NCBI GenBank assembly: GCA_021780355.1 | Contig: JAJXYX010000011.1 | Span: 1 to 38,978, forward strand | Length of the DNA stretch: 38,978 nt | Source of the DNA: a bacterium | GTDB lineage: Bacteria; Chlamydiota; Chlamydiia; Chlamydiales; SM23-39 | Direction: 5' to 3' | Shown: positions 32,813 through 38,978 of the stretch, piece by piece | How positions within the stretch are numbered: position 1 is the first letter of the stretch | Layout of the letters: each line of letters begins with the position of its first letter | Translations under genes and position numbers: made by a program | Notes under the pieces: generated by a model | The model's database searches: none | The model's input: only the letters and a program-made list of their open reading frames with translations | Told to the model about the DNA's origin: nothing

Positions 32813-33796
32813 TTACCCCTCCAAATACCGGGAAATCACTTCCGCATTATGGCGCATCGAGTCCAAATAAGATTTGTTTTCGCCCGTTCCCATCGCATCT
32901 CCATATAGAGCTTCAGAACAAATGCTAATATGCAGGCCCAATTCCCTGCCAGCAGACACAATTTTTTTAATAGAATCTCTACTCACGTTCGATTCAGGAA
33001 ACAAAACAGAAATTTTTTTTTCACGTAAATAGTCAATAATCGCCTCAATATCCCGAGGATTTAATTGCCCGTCGGGGGCCAGCCCCTCAGGAGCCGCAAA
33101 TCTTTCCGTCCAAGCTTCTCCATCGGAAGGATCAGCCAAGTATGTTTTTGTAAAATAATGAAACGCATCATGGGAAGTAACTAAATAGCGCTTATGAGCA
33201 GGAATTTTCTGTAAATAAGCGCGCATTTCTTCATGGACTGCGTCCATTTTTTCATTCAATTGAAGAGCTCGACGTTGATAAAATTCCTTGCCTTCCGGAT
33301 CGAGTAGAATTAAATTTTCTACGATAGGATCTATCGTCTCTTTCCATAAAGAAACATCCATCCAAACATGAGGGTCTATCAATTGATTTTTTCTCAAAAT
33401 TTTTTGAGGGTATTTTTTTTCAATCCAAGCGCCCAAATTCACCCCCGAAGGATGCCTTTGTAAAGTGGCATCTAAACTAGCTCCATGCTCCAAGCCCAAC
33501 CCATTATAAAAAACGAGATCCGCTCTAGTAAATTTTTCATCATCGCCTTTGACCAATTCATAACTATGAGGATCTAATTCTCCATGCATTAATACCCAAC
33601 TGTCAACCCGATCTCCCCCTATTTCTTCTACAAGATCCCCTATCTGCGTAATTGTTGAAAGAATTTTTATTTTGCCATTAGGCTCCATCCAAGATCTAAA
33701 TCTTTGCACTCGTTCGCTTTGAGAACAACTGCTAATCAAAGAGATAGAAAAGATGACTGAGAAAACAAAAAAAAGTGTTGAACCCCAAGACCTCAT
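32813..33796 (-). CDS. ytgA: Metal-binding lipoprotein of the Ytg transporter
   Basis: This 327-residue cluster A-I substrate-binding protein has a signal peptide ending in the lipobox ISSC (lipidated Cys24). Metal ligands are in DPHSYEL (His77), DPHVWMDV, the glutamate of LFPESNVS and the aspartate of LYGDAMG. It captures iron (or manganese or zinc) in the periplasm for YtgBCD. It is first in a six-gene operon continuing through rseP, and ytgB starts 1 nt after its stop. It is transcribed divergently from the CT066-like gene. Confidence 0.95.
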   Translation of the reverse strand: MRSWGSTLFFVFSVIFSISLISSCSQSERVQRFRSWMEPNGKIKILSTITQIGDLVEEIGGDRVDSWVLMHGELDPHSYELVKGDDEKFTRADLVFYNGLGLEHGASLDATLQRHPSGVNLGAWIEKKYPQKILRKNQLIDPHVWMDVSLWKETIDPIVENLILLDPEGKEFYQRRALQLNEKMDAVHEEMRAYLQKIPAHKRYLVTSHDAFHYFTKTYLADPSDGEAWTERFAAPEGLAPDGQLNPRDIEAIIDYLREKKISVLFPESNVSRDSIKKIVSAGRELGLHISICSEALYGDAMGTGENKSYLDSMRHNAEVISRYLEG

Positions 33797-33870
33797 AACC
33801 CACGACGTTTAATTTTTTCAATGACTATATAGAATAGAACTTAAGAAAAAAAGGCTAAAATCATTATTTC

Positions 33871-33899
33871 TTGCTAAAAATGTACAGCATTTATATAAT
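33871..33899 (+). promoter_or_regulatory. Promoter of the CT066-like gene
   Basis: TTGCTA (33871-33876), 17 bp and a perfect TATAAT (33894-33899). The -35 lies in a pair of direct GCTAAAA repeats (33854 and 33873 regions) in the ytgA divergent gap, where a metal-dependent operator might also sit. Confidence 0.75.
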
Positions 33900-33911
33900 C
33901 CACCATTAAAA

Positions 33912-33930
33912 CACCTTCCACTGAAAGGTG
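33912..33930 (+). promoter_or_regulatory. Leader hairpin of the CT066-like gene
   Basis: CACCTT (33912-33917) pairs with AAGGTG (33925-33930) around a 7-nt loop, in the transcribed leader about 28 nt before the ATG. Confidence 0.35.
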
Positions 33931-33957
33931 AAAAAAAGAACAAAGATAGGATAAAAT

Positions 33958-34482
33958 ATGAGCGCAGCACAAAAAGAAGAAGCAATCGAAACAAAAACAA
34001 AATTTTCTATTGAGGATGCCATCAATCGCGCCATCAAGAAAATCGGAGCAAAAAAAGAGAACGAACTCTGCAAATATCTTCCTATGAAAACCGGCGGCTA
34101 CATGCATCACTTCACATTCAAAAAAATGAAAGCGAAGCAGCCCCAGGAATTAGCAGCTATCGTTGAGCGCTTCGTCATCAATTCCGACAAGCCTATCGGC
34201 GTCGCTCCAAAACAAAGAGCAGCCAGAGGCTCCCGCAAGCGCAAAGACCACATGAACTTCACCCGCAACCAACTCGAGCGTATGCTGAATATCGCAAGAC
34301 TGGCTGGAGACAAAGAGATCATCACGATCCTCAGTCCAAAAAAATCTCTTGCTACTTACAAGCGCGAACTCATCCAATCTATCCGCCAACAGCGCGTAGA
34401 GATTGAGCTCTGGAATGGCTACGTTGAAGCGATCCAAACTCAACAAAACATGCTCGCTGCCAGCGACATGCTCCAAAACTAG
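33958..34482 (+). CDS. Conserved chlamydial protein of unknown function (CT066-like by position)
   Basis: This is a 174-residue basic, soluble, mostly helical protein. The centre is rich in Lys/Arg (KQRAARGSRKRKDHMNF, about 83-99) and might bind nucleic acid. No catalytic motif, signal or membrane segment is seen. As I recall the C. trachomatis map, a hypothetical protein (CT066) lies between the ATP/ADP translocase and ytgA; this gene occupies the same place and orientation. It has a strong promoter, an AGGA ribosome binding site and its own terminator, suggesting high expression. Confidence 0.8.
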   Translation: MSAAQKEEAIETKTKFSIEDAINRAIKKIGAKKENELCKYLPMKTGGYMHHFTFKKMKAKQPQELAAIVERFVINSDKPIGVAPKQRAARGSRKRKDHMNFTRNQLERMLNIARLAGDKEIITILSPKKSLATYKRELIQSIRQQRVEIELWNGYVEAIQTQQNMLAASDMLQN

Positions 34483-34499
34483 TTTTTTTCTTCCTGACT

Positions 34500-34538
34500 A
34501 AAAACCCCTTGGATCTCTATAATCCCAGGGGTTTTTTC
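34500..34538 (+). terminator. Terminator after the CT066-like gene
   Basis: AAAACCCCT (34501-34509) pairs with AGGGGTTTT (34527-34535), with GG/CC continuing after one mismatch. A T6 run is followed by CTTTTC. Confidence 0.85.
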
Positions 34539-34596
34539 TTTTCTCTTGCTTTTTATGGATGATCGTTTATCATCTTATGTGGACTAAACAACCTAT

Positions 34597-34760
34597 GTAC
34601 CGTTCGTGATTCAAGAATTGGCTATTGGACGGGTTCAAAGCGCCAAAAATCGATTGCGGCAAAGTGGGTTGTATTATCAATACTAGCTCACTTTGCCACA
34701 ATCGATTTTTGGCAGCTTTTAACCCCGTCCAATAGCCAATTCTTGAGTCACGAATAGTAC
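34597..34760. repeat. 164-bp palindromic element, copy 2
   Basis: The left arm is 34597-34675 and the right arm 34679-34760 around a 3-nt centre. The arms match except for a few substitutions and a small indel near the centre (the left arm is 3 nt shorter, GGGTTGTATT against GAGCTAGTATT). The outer arm contains CGTTCGTGATTCAAGAATTG, shared with the copy at 38890. The inner core CCAAAAATCGAT...AAAGTG is shared with all copies. It lies between a terminator and npt1, so it would probably be in the npt1 leader if that promoter is upstream. Confidence 0.92.
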
Positions 34761-34803
34761 CATCTTGGTTAAACTTTATAAACTTTTCGAGGATTAAACT
34801 GAT

Positions 34804-36390
34804 ATGTCTCAGACCCAAGTAAAAGAATTTGGGAAATGGCGGTCCTTCTTCTGGCCCGTTCATAGCTTCGAGCTCAAAAAGCTCCTTCCCATGTTCATGC
34901 TCTTTTTCTTTATCAACTTCAACTACACTATTCTACGCGATACAAAAGACGCTCTGATTGTCACCGCACCCGGTTCAGGAGCTGAAGCGATCCCCTTCCT
35001 CAAGATGTGGGGCGTATTGCCTTTTGCGATTCTATTTATGGTTGTCTACTCAAAATTGAGCAACCTGATGAGCAAGCAAAAATTGTTTTACACGATGATC
35101 AGCATCTTCGTCGTCTTTTTTGCACTTTTCGCTTTCGTGCTCTATCCATGCCGCGAGATTTTGCACCCGACGGCAGCTGCAGATAAACTTCAGGCCCTTT
35201 TGCCTCAAGGCTTTGCCGGCCTCATCGCGATTTTTAGAAACTGGACCTACGCCCTCTTCTATATCATGTCGGAGCTCTGGGGCAGCGTGGCTCTGTCTCT
35301 ACTTTTCTGGGGCTTTGCCAATGACACGACCCGCGTTTCCGAATCTAAGCGTTTTTATGCCATGTTCGGCTTGGGCGCCAACCTCGGCATGGTCGTATCA
35401 GGTCCGATCATCATTAAATTTTCCGATATCCGTTCCAGCTTGCCAGCGCACGTAGACGCTTGGGGCATCACTCTTAATTGGATGCTTACCTTCGTCGTGA
35501 TCTCTGCATTGCTCGCTATGGGAATCTACTACTGGATCAATAAAAATGTCTTGACCGATCCTCGCTTCTATGATGCAACGGAAGTCAAAAAGACAAAAAA
35601 AGAAAAACCAAAACTTTCTTTGAAAGAGAGCTTCCTCTTCTTGGCAAGATCTCCATACATCGGCTGCCTCGCCATCCTCGTGATCGGCTACGGCATTGCG
35701 ATCAACCTAGTTGAAGTCACCTGGAAATCACAGCTGAAACTCCAATATCCTAACGGAAATGAATACAACGCCTTCATGGGCAAGTTTTCAACTGTTACAG
35801 GGATTACAACTATTTTGATGATGCTCTTCGTAGGCGGAAACGTCATCCGTCGATTCGGCTGGGGCGTAGGAGCTCTTATTACTCCTGTGGTCTTGCTCGT
35901 GACCGGCGTAGGCTTCTTCTCCTTTGTGATTTTTAGAGACTCCCTCACTGGATTTATCTCCATGCTGGGAACCACTCCACTGATGCTAGCTGTTCTCTTT
36001 GGTATGGCGCAAAACATCATGAGTAAATCAGCGAAGTACTCCTTGTTCGACCCCACAAAAGAGATGGCTTATATCCCTCTCGATCAGGAATCGAAAGTAA
36101 AAGGAAAAGCAGCGATCGACGTCGTAGGAGCGCGCCTCGGCAAATCGAGCGGATCTTTGATCCAACAGATTCTGATCGTTTCTTTCGGCTCGCTCGCAGC
36201 AGTCACTCCAATTATTGGCGGCATTCTATTCGTCATTATCGGAGCCTGGATCTTTGCAGCGCGTTCGCTCAACAAGCGCTTCGTGGCCCTTACGGCGCAA
36301 AAAGATGCCGAAGCGAAAGCTGCAGCCGCTTCCAGCGCGCAACCTGTATTGGCAGAAGCTATAGCAGGGAGCTCACCAGCTAGCAACTAA
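34804..36390 (+). CDS. npt1: ATP/ADP translocase (energy parasitism transporter)
   Basis: This 528-residue nucleotide transporter of the rickettsial/chlamydial/plastid TLC family has about 12 membrane segments. It imports host ATP in exchange for ADP. Characteristic segments are INFNYTILRDTKDALIVTAPG near residue 37, LWGSVALSLLFWGFAND near 158, VEVTWKSQLKLQYP near 305 and KYSLFDPTKEMAYIPLD near 415. The C-terminal 30 residues are an Ala/Ser-rich tail. A GAGGA ribosome binding site precedes the ATG. It follows the CT066-like gene as in Chlamydia and is the clearest marker of an obligate intracellular lifestyle here. A strong terminator follows. Confidence 0.97.
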   Translation: MSQTQVKEFGKWRSFFWPVHSFELKKLLPMFMLFFFINFNYTILRDTKDALIVTAPGSGAEAIPFLKMWGVLPFAILFMVVYSKLSNLMSKQKLFYTMISIFVVFFALFAFVLYPCREILHPTAAADKLQALLPQGFAGLIAIFRNWTYALFYIMSELWGSVALSLLFWGFANDTTRVSESKRFYAMFGLGANLGMVVSGPIIIKFSDIRSSLPAHVDAWGITLNWMLTFVVISALLAMGIYYWINKNVLTDPRFYDATEVKKTKKEKPKLSLKESFLFLARSPYIGCLAILVIGYGIAINLVEVTWKSQLKLQYPNGNEYNAFMGKFSTVTGITTILMMLFVGGNVIRRFGWGVGALITPVVLLVTGVGFFSFVIFRDSLTGFISMLGTTPLMLAVLFGMAQNIMSKSAKYSLFDPTKEMAYIPLDQESKVKGKAAIDVVGARLGKSSGSLIQQILIVSFGSLAAVTPIIGGILFVIIGAWIFAARSLNKRFVALTAQKDAEAKAAAASSAQPVLAEAIAGSSPASN

Positions 36391-36415
36391 TCAATCATTG
36401 ATTAGCTTGCAAAGC

Positions 36416-36449
36416 AAAAAGCCCGGTCCAAAAGACCGGGCTTTTTTTT
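36416..36449. terminator. Terminator of npt1
   Basis: GCCCGGTC (36421-36428) and GACCGGGC (36434-36441) form a perfect stem with a CAAAA loop, flanked by A5 and T8. A second smaller hairpin CTAATCAA/TTGATTAG (36387-36405) overlaps the npt1 stop. It may also stop the convergent gene. Confidence 0.93.
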
Positions 36450-37437
36450 ACCTTTGACCTATCGTGCATCGTTTATAATAAAAAAGACGGCTAGATACGA
36501 GAGGAAGATCTAGATGAATCGAATGCAATTTAGAGATCCTCTGATTGCGGCATTGATACCAATTTTTCCCGGCAGCTTTCACATAAGCGATCAGTTCTGC
36601 TCCTCCTCCATCGTGACGCCGTTCAATAAACCCTTGCAAATCATAATAACCCCTCTTTTCTCCATCAGATAGCTGCTTGGGAACCACAGAAGAAAGCTGA
36701 CTATGCTGCTTCACAAACACTAAAAGATGACGAGGCGTTTGGGCTGCAATTTTTTGATGGGTCAAAGAAAGTAACGCCTGGGTCTGCGGATCCCATTCCA
36801 ATAGACAGCAGCTCTCTTCCATTGAATACGTTTTATGACCAAAAGACTCTGTTGAGCCAAGACTCAGCAAAATTGTCCGAAAAATCTCAAAGAGATGAGG
36901 AGAAGAGGGAGACAAAAATATGTCAGACGACATTTTTTTCGCCAAACAGCGAACTAGCTCTGAACTAGAAGCAGATGAAATCGAAAAATGAGCTTTTCGA
37001 TCTGCGTCATATTGATCGATAAATTTCTGAAAAGGCTCATAGCTTTGCGGAGCCCAAAGAGCCAAAATGGTACGAAACATAGGAAGGCGAAGCATAATTT
37101 GCATCACAGCATTCATCCAACAGTCTCTCTCATTAGAAAGTAATCCCAAAGGAATGGAGTCGCTTTCCCCCAAACATCGGCTCGGCTCGATTAACCTCGT
37201 TTGCCGAATAGCTCGAAGCATATTGCGAATCGATAAGCGAAGAGCTGGATGCAAAAGGGGCGTTGCAACAGAAACAAAAAGAGAACCCACGCCGCCTACA
37301 ATTTTCGTTTTCACAGCTCCTTGAACTTTGACATCAATTTTCTTTCTCTCCCCCTTATGCATTCCTCCCTTGCCAGAACCAGGTTCTTGCATTTTTTCAG
37401 AAACAGAGACAAGCGGCCTAATGAACATGCGATCCAT
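36448..37437 (-). CDS. USP-like deubiquitinase-fold protein, catalytic His apparently lost
   Basis: This is a 329-residue protein. Residues 98-113 match the Cys box of ubiquitin-specific proteases: GL.....DCWMNAVMQ with Cys106. Residues 234-303 match the later USP boxes: PRHLLVFVK, then YYDLQGFIERRHDGGG...IAYVK, then NWYQCRNQRI with Asn298 at the place of the third catalytic residue. The USP consensus GGHY.AYVK has AEL instead of HY here (280-282), so the catalytic His is missing or displaced. The N-terminal 95 residues are basic with one hydrophobic segment (48-62). Bacteria lack ubiquitin, so a host-directed effector is likely if it is secreted. The frame opens with TTG at 37440; the ATG at 37437 is preferred and 37428 is possible. 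Confidence 0.7.
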   Translation of the reverse strand: MDRMFIRPLVSVSEKMQEPGSGKGGMHKGERKKIDVKVQGAVKTKIVGGVGSLFVSVATPLLHPALRLSIRNMLRAIRQTRLIEPSRCLGESDSIPLGLLSNERDCWMNAVMQIMLRLPMFRTILALWAPQSYEPFQKFIDQYDADRKAHFSISSASSSELVRCLAKKMSSDIFLSPSSPHLFEIFRTILLSLGSTESFGHKTYSMEESCCLLEWDPQTQALLSLTHQKIAAQTPRHLLVFVKQHSQLSSVVPKQLSDGEKRGYYDLQGFIERRHDGGGAELIAYVKAAGKNWYQCRNQRISKLHSIHLDLPLVSSRLFYYKRCTIGQR

Positions 37438-37560
37438 CAAATTTTATTTTCAAGGACGACATGGTAAACCAAAACTTCTTTAAACCACAACGTTTTCTTT
37501 ACATTGCAAAAAAACCCAAAGGAACCGCTACACCTCGAAGAGAGCTATCTTTTTTGAAAC

Positions 37561-37598
37561 CCACATTCCGCAGCCGCTCCGCAGGGAGCGGAATGTGG
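37561..37598. repeat. Compound hairpin between two minus-strand genes
   Basis: CCACATTCCGC (37561-37571) pairs with GCGGAATGTGG (37588-37598). Nested inside, CCGCTCC pairs with GGAGCGG and competes for the same bases. No T-run follows on either strand. It lies 10 bp beyond the end of the MFS gene and may be its terminator or an mRNA-stabilising structure. Confidence 0.5.
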
Positions 37599-37607
37599 AC
37601 GGAATCT

Positions 37608-38864
37608 TCAGTCCCGCCTATAAACCGATTCTTCAGCTTTCTTCGGCATAAACCAAAAGATGCAAGAGGCCGCAAGGCAAATGAAGGCTCCTATAAACAT
37701 CACACCTAAAGCATCTATCCATGGCAAAAGACCTGCCCCTAAAACAGGAATCACAGAGCCTCTCAAACCTTGAGCCAGCACATTCGTGATACTAAACATA
37801 GAGCTATCCTTTTCTTCAGCGAATACGAGACTTGACATATGCCAGCTCATTTCACTCCCCCCCTGCATAATACCGTAGAAAACATAAGCTAAGTAGACAA
37901 ACGCGCCATGAGAAGAAGCTGCAAGTAAAAGAAAAGGGAAAAGACATGCAAAAAAAGTCACGAGAGCGCTGAGTTGAAAGATATTTACGCTGCGAAAGAG
38001 CCGAGTCCAAAAAGATGTAGTTAAAGCTACCCCAATTCCTTTGCAAAGAGAAATCGCGCATCCCATTTCCACAAAAGACAAATGAAGCGTATCGACAAAA
38101 AAGCGAGGAAGCGCTGGCTGCATGATCATCAGTCCAGCGCCGCAAAACATAAATCCCATCTGAAAAACAGCAAAATCTTTGCGCCGTCTCATCAATTGCC
38201 AAACCTCTTTCCAAGGATGCGCAATTTTCTCTCGAAGGTAACGAAAAAAGGTAAAATCTTCAAAGCTCTTCTCTAACAAACATTCAGCCGTAAAAGAGGG
38301 CCGAATCAGAAGCAAAAACAAAGTAGAAAACATCCCAAAAACTGCAGTTATCGAGACCAGCCATCTCCAAGCCGAATCATATCGATCAAGTAAATGCCCC
38401 AATCCAACAGCACATAAAGCAGTCCCCAAATAATCAACCATCGCCGTCAATGCCACAAACTGCTCGCGCTGAAGTTTAGGAAGATTCCGCTTGCAAATTT
38501 CCATCCAGGCCGGAATCGTCGCCCGAGTGAGCGTCATGTAGAATCCAAATGAAAAAATGACAAACCAAGAAGAATCGATCCAAGGCACAAACAGGAAAGG
38601 AACATAACGTAGACAATTAGCTCCCAGCAAATTTGCAAATATTCTATCGGGCCGACGATAAATCGCCTGACTCCAATAAGGCGATAACAAAGAAGACATG
38701 GGCTTTAAAGCAATGATCCAAGTGATTTGCAAAGCCGTCAAACCAGCCTGTTTATACAAAATAAAAGCCAACAGACCAAGCAAAGTCCAACAAGGAGTCC
38801 CTAAAAGACGAACTCCAATCAAAACAAACCGAGTCCGAGCCGCCAAGTCATTTTGACATTTCAC
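37608..38864 (-). CDS. MFS transporter of unknown substrate
   Basis: This 418-residue protein has about 12 hydrophobic segments in two halves separated by a charged central loop (FRYLREKIAHPWKEVWQLMRRRKD, about residues 204-230). The overall layout is that of a major facilitator. The usual loop 2-3 signature is not well kept (KPMSSLLSPYWSQAIYRRPDR), so the subfamily and substrate cannot be given. The start is GTG at 38864, with GGGTAATT upstream. It lies between the USP-like gene and a palindromic repeat. Confidence 0.82.
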   Translation of the reverse strand: MKCQNDLAARTRFVLIGVRLLGTPCWTLLGLLAFILYKQAGLTALQITWIIALKPMSSLLSPYWSQAIYRRPDRIFANLLGANCLRYVPFLFVPWIDSSWFVIFSFGFYMTLTRATIPAWMEICKRNLPKLQREQFVALTAMVDYLGTALCAVGLGHLLDRYDSAWRWLVSITAVFGMFSTLFLLLIRPSFTAECLLEKSFEDFTFFRYLREKIAHPWKEVWQLMRRRKDFAVFQMGFMFCGAGLMIMQPALPRFFVDTLHLSFVEMGCAISLCKGIGVALTTSFWTRLFRSVNIFQLSALVTFFACLFPFLLLAASSHGAFVYLAYVFYGIMQGGSEMSWHMSSLVFAEEKDSSMFSITNVLAQGLRGSVIPVLGAGLLPWIDALGVMFIGAFICLAASCIFWFMPKKAEESVYRRD

Positions 38865-38889
38865 AATTACCCACTATCATGCCAAGCTA

Positions 38890-38978
38890 TACCGTTCGTG
38901 ACTCAAGAATCGGCTATTGGACGAGATTGAAAGCCGCCAAAAATCGATCGCCGCAAAGTGGGCTAGTATGAGGCAATA
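38890..38978. repeat. Palindromic element, copy 3 (cut by the window end)
   Basis: The left arm is 38890-38969 and the centre GAGGCA is 38970-38975; three bases of the right arm follow before the sequence stops. The outer arm ACCGTTCGTGACTCAAGAAT equals that of copy 2. The inner AAAGTGGGCTAGTAT and the centre are the exact reverse complement arrangement of copy 1 (TGCCTC). It is thus a hybrid of the two other copies. Confidence 0.85.

Noticed and set aside
37461-37709. 82-codon plus-strand frame with AAGGA before its ATG
   Set aside because: Its second half is antisense to the MFS gene and it spans the compound hairpin; composition is not protein-like. A short peptide cannot be fully excluded.

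Overview
The window is chromosomal DNA from a chlamydia-like bacterium, meaning a Chlamydiales member outside the genus Chlamydia (Parachlamydia, Waddlia or Simkania relatives). The main evidence is a block that, from memory, has the same order as in Chlamydia trachomatis: ATP/ADP translocase, a CT066-like protein, the ytgABCD metal transporter with the repressor fused to the YtgC permease, then dxr and rseP. The hrcA-grpE-dnaK operon and the S14-L36-L34-rnpA ribosomal group with nearby uvrC are also arranged as in Chlamydiae. I see no tRNA, rRNA, CRISPR array, transposase or phage gene.

Layout. 1-3.6 kb: an AT-rich two-gene unit encoding a three-domain GTP cyclohydrolase II / TrpF-like barrel / methyltransferase and an MFS transporter. 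3.7-9.4 kb: uvrC, then a minus-strand run (Asp23 protein, its likely membrane anchor, a MORN-repeat protein and two tandem paralogs of unknown function), a GYF_2 membrane protein, and rpsN-rpmJ. 9.5-12.5 kb: rpmH, rnpA, a UvrD-type helicase and a DTW/Tsr3-like protein, tightly packed. 12.6-16.9 kb: a large NAD-glutamate dehydrogenase and a DUF4143 ATPase. 16.9-19.6 kb (minus): two predicted exported sulfotransferases, one fused behind a glycosyltransferase and frameshifted at an A9 tract. 19.7-23.7 kb: CIRCE-controlled hrcA-grpE-dnaK. 23.7-26.6 kb: a 168-bp palindrome, a hipBA-type toxin-antitoxin pair and an unrecognised acidic protein. 26.7-33.8 kb (minus): ytgA-B-CR-D-dxr-rseP as one overlapping operon. 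33.9-36.4 kb: the CT066-like gene, a second large palindrome and the ATP/ADP translocase. 36.4-39 kb (minus): a USP-like deubiquitinase-fold protein, an MFS transporter and half of a third palindrome.

Best candidates for new biology. (1) The GCHII-TrpF-like-methyltransferase fusion joins in one chain the two activities (RibA plus TrpF) reported to replace FolE and FolQ in chlamydial pterin synthesis, and adds a methyltransferase. (2) A family of 164-168 bp near-perfect palindromes shares a core hairpin but has interchangeable outer arms. (3) An rnpA with no usual start codon except one 7 nt before rpmH, so it may enclose rpmH out of frame. (4) Secretion-signal-bearing glycosyltransferase and sulfotransferases, one behind a slippery A9 tract. 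(5) A USP-like protein with the Cys box intact and the catalytic His missing. All assignments come from reading motifs by eye; no database search was run.
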